DNA of 64,000 nucleotides. Origin: Leptodactylus fallax (taxonomy: Eukaryota; Chordata; Amphibia; Anura; Leptodactylidae). Positions 49,298 to 59,734 of the stretch are shown one piece after another (position 1 is the first letter of the stretch; every line of letters begins with the position of its first letter). The notes under the pieces were generated by a model. The model saw nothing but the letters and a program-made list of their open reading frames with translations. It did not search any database and was not told where the DNA came from. The position numbers and the translations under genes are program-made. The stretch lies in NCBI GenBank assembly GCA_947044405.1, contig CAMRHE010000018.1, positions 3,162,001 to 3,226,000 on the forward strand, read 5' to 3'.

Positions 49298-51022
49298 TAT
49301 CCTGTAGGTCATACTGCTGAATAATCTATGTGACAGCAAAGTTCTCATGGCTCTGCTTCTGTGAAATGTGTAAAGCAATACATAAAGTACAACAAAGAAG
49401 TAATACATATATAACATTTAAAAAGAAAATCTTATATGGTGAGACGTTATGACTCATGTATAGGACACAAAGTCACTCATCTGATAAAGGGTATATACAT
49501 AAAAGGAAATGATGCACGTATAAAAAGAAAGGAAACTAAATTTATTAGTAACACCCATTAGGAATAAACAGCAGTCTCAACAGAATGATAGTGATAACTG
49601 ACCAGTCCTTAGAGATGATTTCTTCATGTAAATGAGCCTGCACTTAGATGTGCTAGGAAACTAGCAGATGACTGGATAGAAGAGTTTTATGGCACCACCT
49701 GCTGGCCATATCATTATATGCACAACTTTAAATTTTGCCCTGGTGTTTTGGGGTACAATTGCCATAGTAACACATTTCTGTGTTTTAGTCTGATACTTTA
49801 AAAATATAAAAGTGAAGGAAGGTAGGAGATTATAACTTAGCTTTATTTTATATTTGCTTGCCTTGATATGTCTTCTAGTTATCAAGGACAACAACATAGA
49901 GTTATATTCCTCTATAGGATGATCAGCTCTCTGATTGCCTATCTGGAGACTGCAGAAGCTGGCGATCACTCAACATCCTCAGAACAGATATAGCTAATAT
50001 AAAGAATTATTGTCGGGCTCTATTCATACCATGTTTAGCCATACAGTTTGCAGTATACTGGAGCTCACTACCACAATACATAAAACTTCCCCTCACAATT
50101 ACAACCTTCAAGAGGTTGTCATATGCCCAGAAAGTTTTTATTCAGTACTGAAAAGCATACCACATGAAAGTAGTTTTTTTTTTTTTTAAATAATAGAAAG
50201 GTGGAAGATGGATCAAAATGTAAAGGTATTTTTTGCATCATATATATTTGGATCCAGCTTAGGAAAATGTGTTGCTGTTTATTTTTTGAAAAAAAATAAA
50301 TTTATGATTTGTGCTAAATTATCTTATGGTGAATTCCTGAGGACAGCGCTGCGAAAAGATCCATTCTTGGGTCCATTCTTAACGGCCGTCAAAACATCTG
50401 AGGCATTTGCATCTGAGTCACGGCTGTTAAAAAACGTGTGTTGGGTCAAATGGAACAAACAATTCAGTTTATCTGTTTTTATAAAATGGACATGGAACTG
50501 AGGCAAAATGGATGCACAACGGCCATTAAAAACCAACCAAGTTTCATGTTTGGTCATGTTTCACTACCAAGAAACTGACATGGTCATGTGAATATAGTCT
50601 TAGTCTCTGCGTGCCTGTATTTTTCTTAGATTAGAAATGGTTTTTTTTTAGATATTATGTAGAAATGATTTACTTCTTTCTTTAGAAGACGCTGACATGT
50701 TTTCTGTCCTATTTTTAGTTGCTCTTTTTTATTAGTAGAGCTTGGATACTGTGCAGCATGTGAATCAGATTCTGCTCTACATTAGTCACTTGAGATTGTT
50801 ATTCTATTTTGTTCTCACTTTGCATAGTAATTGATATGTAGTGTTTGCTCAGGTACACCTTTTGATGCTGTAGTCACCGAGTAACAAGGGTCAAGTAGCG
50901 AGCAATAGGAGAGTTGCTAAGCAGCGAGTGACAACAGAGCAGAACATTCTGGGCGAGATGTTAGTGTAGTGGAGACTGGAACACTTGTATCTTATTATTC
51001 TCTAAAACACTTCAGTGTGACA
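49298..51022. other. Intergenic; probable upstream region of the C4orf51-like gene
   Basis: I see no gene. The last 170 bases before the next exon contain GGAGAGTTGCTAAGCAGCGA (50908-50927) and GTCACCGAGTAAC (50873-50885), which resemble RFX half-sites. This is only suggestive. Confidence 0.4.
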
Positions 51023-51279
51023 ATGGAAAGATATTCCCTATACCACAATGCCAACTTCCAGTCATTTGTTAGGCTAGACTACCACCTCAAGCCTGCCAAA
51101 GAAAAATACGATGATATTAGACTTGAAGCACAGCTACAACACATCCACGAAGCAAGAAGGAAAGCAAAAAGTGCCACAGTATATGATGGTGAATACAGGA
51201 GAAAAGAGCTGGAAGAAAGCTGCCAGCCATTAATGAGACCAAGCTCGCCCACCAGGATGAACAAGCCTCACCCACCCGA
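51023..51279 (+). CDS. First coding exon of a C4orf51-like gene (probable)
   Basis: The frame from ATG 51023 encodes MERYSLYHNANFQSFVRLDY, a K/E-rich helical middle (KEKYDDIRLEAQLQHIHEAR) and KSATVYDGEYRRKELEESCQ. It ends at a good donor (CCCGA|gtaagg at 51280). The gene next to MMAA in mammals is C4orf51, whose protein has a similar short motif (T-Y-x-G-x-Y-R-K-K-x-L) as far as I recall; that and the position are the basis for the call. The function of C4orf51 is unknown and its expression is mainly testicular. The frame has no signal peptide or membrane segment. The rest of the gene would lie to the right, and I found no further exon. Confidence 0.5.
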
Positions 51280-51351
51280 GTAAGGAGAGTGTGTGTGTGA
51301 GTGATGCAGTTTAATGTGTGGGGCCAGGGATTAGAAATAAGCTCTAGTATG

Positions 51352-51505
51352 GAAGTAGGCAACCTTCAGCACTCCAGCTGTTTTAAAACTACAATTCCCA
51401 GCATGCATACTTGCTCTGCTGTTCTTGGAACTCCTATGGAAGTGAATGGAGCATGTTGGGAGTTGTAGTTTCACAGCAGCTGGAGTGCTGAAGGTTGCTG
51501 ACTCC
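51352..51505. repeat. Palindromic MITE carrying ZNF143-type motifs
   Basis: GGCAACCTTCAGCACTCCAG ... ACTACAATTCCCAGCATGC on the left is mirrored by GTTGGGAGTTGTAGT ... CTGGAGTGCTGAAGGTTGC on the right. The ACTACAATTCCCAGCATGC core is a near-consensus Staf/ZNF143 element and occurs in both arms. Confidence 0.85.
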
Positions 51506-51904
51506 TGTTCTAGTAGATATGGCGAAGAAGAATCCATATTAGGTCTTCCAAAAATTACATTCCTTCCCCAATATTGCCCAGCAAAAGCAACTCCAAGTTC
51601 TGGGTGATTTTGTCTAAAAAAAAAAAAAAAATTTCAAAGTTTTTCTAGTTTATGGATGATTCTTAATTTTCTTATTTTTGCTTAAACTAAAAAAAAATGT
51701 TCAGTGAGTTAGAAAAGTGAGAAGGAGTAAGACGTATTTGATGCAGGATTCCCTATGCTACCTCACAAATATTGGGGGTTATTTATCATCTGCCCCTTTT
51801 TTGGCCATATTTTTCACAGGTGCTCTTTTTTAAAACTAGCTTTACTGTGATGCCTATTTATGATGTAGGTGCACCTCCTTGTTAAATGTTGTACATATGT
51901 GAAG

Positions 51905-52090
51905 CTGGGCTCTCAGTTGCTCGGATCCGTTGGGGACAAGAATGACGGAGAGCCAGACCGCTAAAACAGTGGTTACCTGCAGACACCCGCAGACTCCATA
52001 GACTATAATGTGGTCCATTGTGTTTCTGCCATTTTTATACTGAAACCGGCGGAGAGAAAAGTCCTCTGTGCAGATGTGAACCTAGCCTTA
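51905..52090. mobile_element. MITE with GGGCTCTCAG / GATGTGAACCTAGCC ends
   Basis: It carries CCCGCAGACTCCATAGACTA, shared with the MITE at 27776-27957, and ends in AGATGTGAACCTAGCCTTA. No coding content. Confidence 0.45.
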
Positions 52091-52463
52091 GTTTAGATGC
52101 ACCTTAATAAGCTATGTGTACTTTTTTTGTTAAAAAGGTGCAATTGCCGCATTTTTATACTGTCTAACCTGATGAGCTCTTTTACGCTGCCCATGGTACT
52201 GGAGTGCATTTGCGCCTTTTTTGCCCCTCTTTAAAAAGGTGCAAATCATAACTACAGCGTGAAAATAATCTCCATTTAGGCCATGACCCTTTTCCTGACA
52301 AAAAGCAAAAGTGGCAAGGGCAGCATAACATGTGGGAAAAAAAAGGTGCAAATGATGAAAATCTGAATTGTACATTTTTGAAAAGGTGAATTAATCAAAA
52401 TAATTAGATTCATTGCCCAGCCCTAGTCCAAGCCAAAAAGATCACCAGTGGTCACTAAAATAA

Positions 52464-52713
52464 ACCTACCTGGCAGCGCACTGGGTACACTATGCCACAT
52501 TTTCTGGAAGTGTTCACGGATCTGCCCCTTCTGGATGGAGGTCAGATCCCTTACGGATGCCCTTTTTATTCAGTGTCCCCCTGGAATCCCTTTACCTATT
52601 TGCTTTATCTCCCCCCCCAAACACCTAGGTAAGCAGACCTCCAAATTATTTCTATACCTATGTACTGCCACCAAAACCTTTATTGCTCTCCACTGAAGGA
52701 GGACCTCTCCTCC
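52464..52713 (+). pseudogene. Tx1/L1-type LINE ORF2 C-terminal fragment, part 1 (plus strand)
   Basis: The frame reads LGTLCHIFWKCSRICPFWME, then VRSLTDALFIQCPPGIPLPI and SKLFLYLCTATKTFIALH*. It parallels the C-terminal region of the 60-kb LINE (GTLHHIFWTCP, REVRTLTTALF, SRLFLHLCTAAKTLIA). It is 5'-truncated and has an in-frame stop. It is cut at 52713 by the hAT element and resumes at 56622. Confidence 0.9.
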
Positions 52714-53827
52714 CAGTGGTGAACCTAGCCTCTTTGCTGCCTGAGGCGGACTATAGAAAGACGCCCCCCCCCCCCAAAAAAAAAAAAAAAAAAAATTGAG
52801 TTTCCTTGCTACTAGCTTCACACGCTGTTATCGTCGCACAATATACACAATAAAGTTATAAAACAGTTTTTAAGACTTCTCACTGCATTACTTCAGTATC
52901 AGATCAACAACACGGCATTAACAATGAAAGTAACTTCACACATCTTCTGCTTGGTGGATGGACGAGGCCACGTGGCCCCCATTGTCTATAATAGGAGCCC
53001 CGCAGATAGCTGAGTACTGGACTTCGGGTATCTTCGGCACTCCCATTGAAGTGAATGAGAGCCACGCGGGTTCGTCCATCCACCAAGTGACACACCTATA
53101 TATATGGCTGCGGTCAGGCTGGATTCCCACCCAGTGGGGGAAAAAAACTATTCTCAGGCTCAGTGGGGGTCTCAGCAGACAGACCCCCATCAATCAGGTA
53201 TTTATCCTCTATCATTTAGGTGAATACAGGGCAGTAACATTTTGTGACTTACAGGTGACGTCTCTGACTAATCCTTCTCTTTCCTTTGGACTGCCATGAC
53301 CATTTCTTCCAGCTGTGACTTGTCTCTGTAAAGTTTGCAACACAGACATCTTTGGCTCCTCACTTTTCCAGGCATCCAACCCACATTGTCCTCACCTACA
53401 CAAAGCCCCCATTCTGCTGCTACCCCCAATTATAAAATATATGATATAACTCCCAAGTGCATCTTTATATTAATAATGTCCGTGTGTACCCTATATAAAT
53501 AGTGCCCCTTATTAATAATGCCGCAGGTGTTAACTAATTAAAAGGTTTTCCAGGTCATTAATAAACTAATCAGTGGGGCTCAAAAACCCAGGACCCCCAC
53601 TGATCAGCTGTTTCAATGGTACCTGTGTAATCGCCATGACCGCTTCTCTGTTTACATAGTGTCATTCATCTCATAGTGGCCATGTCATGTAACTACAGCC
53701 TCGTCCTATACATGTCTACAGTATGTGACAAGGCTAGAATTACATCACACGGCCACTATAAACAGACAGCGTATGATATAAACAGGCGCCATAGCCCCTG
53801 TTTATAGCGCCCCATTTACACACACTA

Positions 53828-55400
53828 CACTGTGTTCCAAATTATTATGCAAATAATATTTTCTCATATTTTCCAAAATTACCTATATGAATTGCAGTCA
53901 TTGTAATTTTCCAGTCATCAACTATTCAAGTATAATTGAAAGGTTTTTGAACAAACTGCCTATGATAACAATATATTTAAAAAAAAAATAATAAACACTC
54001 AAAATGCATGTTTTAAATTATTATGCACAGCAGAATTTGCAACCTTTTCATTTTTATTAAGAACAAAAAAATGGTCATTGTGAAATTATAAGCATTAGCA
54101 GGTTATTACAAACTGAAATCAAACAGTTTTCAAGCCAAAACTTTATTCAAGGTGATGTTACATTTGCACATAGGACCCCTTGTTCGAAAGAAGATTCTGA
54201 ACTCTCTCGTCCATTGAATTTGTCAGTTTTTGGATGGTTTCTGCTTCAATTGTTTTGCATGAGGACAGAATACCCTCCCAGAGCTGTTGCTTAGATGTGA
54301 ACTGCCTCCCGCCATCATAGACACTCCTTTTGATGATGCTCCAGAGGTTCTCAATGGGGTTGAGGTCAGGGGAGCATGGGGGCCACACCATAAGTTTGTC
54401 CCCTTTTATGCCCATAGCAGCCAGAGACGCAGATGTGTTATTTGCAGCATGAGACGGTGCATTATCATGCATGAAAATGATCTTTCTGCGGAATGCATGG
54501 TTCTTCTTCTTGAACCATGGCAGGAAGTGCTGTTTGAGAAACTCCACATACATTATGGAGTTCATCTTTACCCCTTCAGGGATCCTAAAGGGGCCTACAA
54601 TCTCTCTCCCCATGATTCCAGCCCAAAACATTACTCCACCTCCTCCTTGTTGGCGCCGTAGCCGTGTTTGCATGGGGTGTCCATCAACAAGCCATCCTCC
54701 ACTCCATCCATCTGGACCATCGAGCGTTGCACGGCACTCATCGGTGAAGAAAACAGTTTTGAAGTCAGTCTTCATGTATTGTTTGGCCCACTGGAGCCGT
54801 TTCTGCTTGTGTGCAGTGGATAGAGGAGGTCGACAGGATGGCTTACGCACAGCTGCAAACCTCTGAAGGACCCTGCATCTTGTTGTTCGGGGGGACGTTG
54901 GAGGCACCAACAGCTTCAAAAACTTGTCTGCTGCTATGACAAGGCATTTTTGAAGCTGCTCTTTTAACCTGACGTAATTGCCTGTTGGAAAGAGTCCTCA
55001 ATTTTCCCTTATCAGCACGCACACGTGTGTGCTGTGAATCAGCTACATACTTCTTGATTGTGCGATGATCACAACGAAGTGTCTTGGCAATGTTGATTGT
55101 AGTCATGCCTTGACCTAAACGCTCCACAATTTGTTGCTTCTCAGCAGCCGACACATCCTTTTTCTTTCCCATTTTGGCTGAAAATGTAGGCTGCTTAATA
55201 ATGTGGGACAGCCTTCTTAAGTAGTCTTGCCTTTAATTGGACACACCTGCCAAACTAATTAGCACAGGTGTCTGCAATTGCTTTCAGTGATATAAAGAGC
55301 CCTGACACATATCACCATCAATGAGTTTAACTGACAAACAAAAAAAATTCTTACCTTATCACTCCTAAACACTTTTTGCATAATAATTTGGAACACAGTG
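53828..55400 (-). mobile_element. Tc1-type transposon, family E2, inside the hAT element
   Basis: The ends are CACTGTGTTCCAAATTATTA and its complement, with TA at 53826-53827 and 55401-55402. An inner motif repeat (TTTTAAATTATTATGCACAG at about 54010; its mirror near 55190-55205) again shows the IR/DR pattern. At the same place copy 1 of the hAT element reads straight through (near 29222-29232), so the boundaries and the TA target are confirmed. Length is 1573 bases. Confidence 0.95.
54158..55172 (-). pseudogene. Tc1 transposase, nearly intact, one frameshift
   Basis: From ATG 55172 the N-terminus MGKKKDVSAAEKQQIVERLG leads into a helix-turn-helix (NIAKTLRCDHRTIKKYVADS) and a basic linker. 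Near 54888-54895 a six-base G/C run shifts the frame. The second part carries VFFTDECRATLDGPDGWSGG (first Asp), IIFMHDNAPSHAA (second Asp) and WPPCSPDLNPIENLWSIIKR (Glu), all in one frame, ending GSYVQM* at 54158. All DD34E residues are present. A single indel would explain the break; sequencing error in the run cannot be excluded. Confidence 0.92.
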
Positions 55401-55402
55401 TA

Positions 55403-55800
55403 TAATGTTCCACAGCAGCCCCTGCACACAGTATTACACAGTATTATGGCCCACTGCGGCCCCAGCACACTGTATTATGCCTCGCAGCGGCCCCTGCACA
55501 CGGTATTATGCTACATAGTGGCCCCTGCACACAGTATTATGCCCCGCAGTGGCCACTGCACACTGTATTATGTTCCACAGCAACTCCTGCAAACAGTTTT
55601 ATGCTCCCTAGTGGCCCCTGCACACGGTATTATGCCCCATATTGGCCCCTGCACATGGTATTATGCTCCATATTGGCCCCTGCACACGGTATTATGCTCC
55701 ATAGTGGCCCCTGCACACGGTATTATGCTCCATAGTGGCCCCTGCATTGGTATTATGCCCCATAGTGGCCCCTGCACAGGGTATTATGCCCCATAGTGGG
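55403..55800. repeat. 31-bp minisatellite, about 12 units (copy 2)
   Basis: This is the complement of the array at 28583-29230 (unit CCTGCACACGGTATTATGCT + CCATAGTGGCC). The Tc1 element inserted at its outer edge. Confidence 0.9.
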
Positions 55801-55814
55801 CCACCCATGAACTA

Positions 55815-56135
55815 TTATTATATTCTGGGGTCTTTTCAGACCCCAGAGTATAATCATTGGAGACCCAGGGGAGAATACAAACATAAAAACTAGTGTTACT
55901 TACCTATCCTGGACACCGGTGCACTCCTTGCAGCTTTCGGCCCTGTTTAATTGCGCACAGACGTCACGTGATCAGGCCGTCGACGCGACCCGATGACGTC
56001 ACCAGAGGCCTCAAGCCTGCTCGGAGTTACATCGGATCGCAGGAGGTGAGTAACATTGGTTTTTATGTTCCCTCACCTACCCTAGGCCTCCGATTATTAT
56101 ACTCCGGGGTCTGAAAAGACCCCGGAGTATATTAA
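55815..56135. mobile_element. Foldback module (TATACTCTGGGGTC) inside hAT copy 2
   Basis: Both ends are short palindromes (CTGGGGTCTTTTCAGACCCC, 55823-55850; CCGGGGTCTGAAAAGACCCC, 56104-56125) around a 250-base GC-rich core. In copy 1 this place has only one joined palindrome (28529-28580). Related modules occur in the family A hAT elements at 7.5, 22.25 and 56.96 kb. Confidence 0.7.
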
Positions 56136-56621
56136 TAGTAGTATTTGAGGCCCGCGGCCTCACTTACCGATGTCCGCGGCTTCTCACAGCGGCATCCACT
56201 TCCCTTTCTGCGTCCCATAGCAGAAGGGGAAGCGGAGGCGGCCACGAGCAGACGCGGGGTAGGTAAATAAATAGGCGTGACCTGCTGGGGATACTCCAGC
56301 AGGTCACGGCCTATTTATATATAAAAAAAAAGTTATACTCACCTGCGATGCTTTGATGCTGCCGCCGCCTCCTCTTCTTGTCCGCGACGTCTGTGTCTCA
56401 GCGTGATGACGTCATTGTATCACCGCGTGCGCTGAGATGCGACGTCTCGTAAACCAGCCCAGGACAGGCCCCGCTCAGCCTTGGTTTTTTTTTGGTTTTT
56501 TTTAAAGCGGCCTGTCCTGGGCTGGTTTACATTAAATACTAAAAATGCCGCCCCCCCAGACAGTGACGGACAGTGCCGCCTGAGGCGGCCGCCTCACTAG
56601 CGGTGCGCCCCTGTCTCCTCC

Positions 56622-56800
56622 CACCGATCTGGAGCTTATTTCTCGCATGAAGGACGTCTGTAGCATGGAGTATTTGACGGTCTCCCTTAATCATACAGTG
56701 GGGGCTGTTGACGCTGTGTGGTCATCTTGGGACGCATATTGTATTTTACATGGTCTCTGACTCCTTCCCCCTTCCCTTTTTTCCTCAGTTTAAAAAAAAC
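56622..56800 (+). pseudogene. Tx1/L1-type LINE ORF2 fragment, part 2 with 3' end
   Basis: The frame continues from 52713 across the hAT insertion as TDLELISRMKDVCSMEYL, then WSSWDAYCILHGL and stop. It is collinear with SSLELVARMKDVRSLEYL ... WAPWDMYCTLQGL* of the 60-kb LINE. A short 3' UTR and A-rich tail (56789-56800) follow. Confidence 0.92.
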
Positions 56801-56863
56801 AACAAGTAAACCCACAGTGCAACAGTGTAACCCACAGAAGTTGTGCCACATCATGCACTAGAG

Positions 56864-57701
56864 CTGGGTTGAGCAACCCCCGGCACACCTTCCAAGAGTG
56901 GCATGCGAGGCATATTTCTCTGGCACAGCAGCCTGGTTCAGACCAAACATGGCCGAAACGGCTATTATTATACTGTGGGGTCTCTTTAGACCCCAGGGTA
57001 TAATAAACGGAAGCCCAGTAGAGGTGATCAAACATAAAAAAAATGTTACTCACCTCTCCTGCACTCCGGAGCGACTCCCTGTTCTCTTTGGCACTTCTGT
57101 CTGACATCAGAGACTGCTGATAGGGCCTCAGGGGTTATGTCGGTGTATTGACGCATAATGACGCCGACATGACCCCTGAGACCCAATCAGTGGTTGCTGA
57201 TGTCAGGCAGTACCGCCGAAGGGAGCAGAAAGTCACACCTGAGTCCAGGGAAGGTGAGTAACATTGTGGCGAATCCCAAAAATTTTGGGTTTGGCTGAAC
57301 CCGAAATTTTTGGAAAATTCGTTGGGATATTATACTGTGTTGAGGGGCCGCTATGTGGAGGGTCCGCTATGGGACATTATACTGTGTGGAGGGGCTGCTA
57401 TGGGACATTATACTGTGTGGAGGGGCTGCTATGAGACATTATACTGTGTGCAGGGGCTGCTATGAGACATTATATAACATGGAGGGGGCACTATGAATCT
57501 TTATACTGTGTGGATATTATTCCCATAGCAGCACTCATTACTCATGGCAGCACTTCTGTGTTATGGTTTGTGGTATATGACTTTAGTATAGGGGTTGTCA
57601 GCCTTAAAATTTTTGCATGGTACTCCCAAGTACCTTATCTTTGATTTTTTTTTTTTCTTATTTAAATCAACACGCCATATAAAAAAGGTTGCCTACCACT
57701 G
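56864..57701 (+). mobile_element. hAT-type element family A, TSD CACTAGAG
   Basis: The left end CTGGGTTGAGCAACCCCCGG and right end (reversed) CAGTGGTAGGCAACCTTTT are degenerate inverted repeats. CACTAGAG lies at 56856-56863 and 57702-57709. It contains the CTGTGGGGTC palindrome module (about 56960-57270) and a short array of a 31-bp unit (57335-57500). No transposase. Confidence 0.85.
57335..57510. repeat. 31-bp minisatellite in family A hAT
   Basis: About five units of GAGGGGCTGCTATGGGACAT + TATACTGTGTG, period 31. The motif is close to the unit at 28.6-29.2 kb. Confidence 0.8.
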
Positions 57702-57709
57702 CACTAGAG

Positions 57710-59214
57710 GTAGATGTACGTACTTTATATATGTACTTCGGCAGCAGCTGACTTTTTTAGACTCTGTTTATATCTATGTTGGAGGCTCCTCTTTCACAAT
57801 TTTCATGATTCTTGCCAGATAAAAATAAATAGTGTAGTAAGCAGCTATATTTTTTACCAGTAAAAAGACACAATGACAGAACACAACAGACCAATTATAA
57901 GTCATTGGGTCTGTCAGTCGCTGTTGGTCACATCCATCTTTGCTTCAATTCAGTTTTTCTGCTTGAACAATGAAACAGGAAAACAAAATCCCTAATGCAA
58001 ATGTGAACTCAGTTTAACTGTAGATTAACTGCCATTGCTTAACCCTTTAATATAGCTGAAACAGAGCTAGGGGTTCTAAAATGCTTTATGGGGGGTTATT
58101 TCCCCAATACGTCAGTGGCTAAAGCTCCTTTAGTGCCAGCTATAAAGTAATGGGTGAATACTGTATCGGGTTTGTGTTTCATGGTTTAGGTTGAGCCCCT
58201 TAGTTGCAGTAAAGAAAAAACAATGTTACAGTATTACATAGCGTTACATTCTACAGGACTGTGTGCCACAAAACAGATCATTCCACAGATCCTTGTCATA
58301 TTTAATGGAACAATCTGAAACTTTAGTTTGCAGTCATACCATACTATGACTAAATGTTATCAACATACGACTGAATTATACCAACATATTGAGACTGAGC
58401 CCTATAGAGTAATGGACAATATGATCATATCGTGACTGAATGATAATATCGTACCATGACATAATAATGCCACACCAAGACTATTTATTGCCACCATATT
58501 ATGGCCATTATTACCACCACAACATAACTAATACCACCACATCATGATTAAATATTACCACATACACCAGACAATTGCTTACAGGACAAAGATACAATCC
58601 ATCTGGCACACAATGCAACTGGCACACTGCCCTTGCATCCTGGGCCTAACAATGTCAGAGAGGCTAGTAATTCTAACCAATAGAAATTGATGCTAAAGAA
58701 GGAGACATGGAGCCATCCTATTTGTAATGTTCAAATACAAATGTTACATGGAATATATATATAATTCATGGACATAACTCTGGCCACAGCAGGATACAAA
58801 CATATGATGCTGTGCCCTAGATGGGTGATGTGATTGGGAATGCTTTAAAGTGTTCCTCTTGGCATACTCTACCCCCCATCACATACAAGCTGACATTGGG
58901 CAGGAGAGATGCAGCAAGATGTATAGTACTATGCATAGTACTTCCTGATCATTGTATGGGTACCTCAGCAATTGTGCAGCCCAGTGTGCAGCTGCGCCTC
59001 TCTACATCCAATGTCTAGAACGGGTGGGAGAGTATGCCTGGAAGGACATCGTAACCAATTCCTTTCCAATGGTCTTACCATTTCTGGTGGTTAAAATTTT
59101 TCCTCTCACAAAAGCCACCCTTCCCCACAGATTATTGAGCATTAGATTGTATATCAAATTGTCAGGCCTCAATGTGAGTAAAACAGCAGCACTATATTAA
59201 ACAGCAGATATTTA
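57710..59214. other. Intergenic; degenerate ~35-base tandem repeat at 58330-58570
   Basis: No gene is visible. Between 58330 and 58570 phrases such as ACCATACTATGACTAAATG, ACCACATCATGATTAAATA and ACCATATTATGGCCATTA recur at roughly 35-base spacing, an old tandem array. Confidence 0.5.
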
Positions 59215-59694
59215 CAGGGAGCCTATCACCGTCGACAAGCATATTCAGCTACCCTCATCATATTACAGAGCACATTATGGTGATAAACAATATACCTTTG
59301 TTATGTATGTCACTTTTGTAGATTTTGAGAAAGACAAGTTTGAAGTCTTATGCAAATGAAGCAGTTGGTGCACTGGGGGCTGGCCTTCAGCCTGAGAGCA
59401 CTGCTCTGATAGAATGGGTGATGTCATAGCAGTGGAAGGATCAATTTCTAACTGCACAAGGTGGCACATGCAGGAGATGGTAGGGGTCTGAATGGTAAGA
59501 GCAGTGCTCCAGGGAACTGAAGGCCATCCCCCAAAGCACCAACATTCTAATTTGCATAAAACTTCAAAGTTTTTTTTTTCTTCAAATCTACAAAAGTGAC
59601 ATACATAACAAAGGTATGATGTTTATCACTATAATGTGCTCTGTGACACAGTGGTAACAGTTGAATATGCTTGGAGGAGGTGATAGACTCCCTT
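59215..59694. mobile_element. Foldback MITE with AGGGAGCCTATCACC ends
   Basis: Two arms (about 59215-59382 and 59518-59692) are inverted copies. Examples are CAGGGAGCCTATCACC / GGTGATAGACTCCCTT and ATAACAAAGGTATGATGTTT / ATATACCTTTGTTATG. The loop is about 135 bases. Confidence 0.8.
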
Positions 59695-59734
59695 TGAATT
59701 GAATTGTAAAAAAGGAACATTAGTGAATGTTTCT

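Larger units (their letters stand above)
52714..56613 (-). mobile_element. hAT-type element family D, copy 2, TSD TCTCCTCC, carrying a Tc1
   Basis: The left end is CAGTGGTGAACCTAGCCTC and the right end (reversed) CAGGGGCGCACCGCTAGTGA. TCTCCTCC occurs at 52706-52713 and 56614-56621. It is the inverted counterpart of 28051-30365. Without the inner Tc1 it is about 2.33 kb. Relative to copy 1 it has an extra foldback segment (55815-56130) and a shorter minisatellite. Confidence 0.93.
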
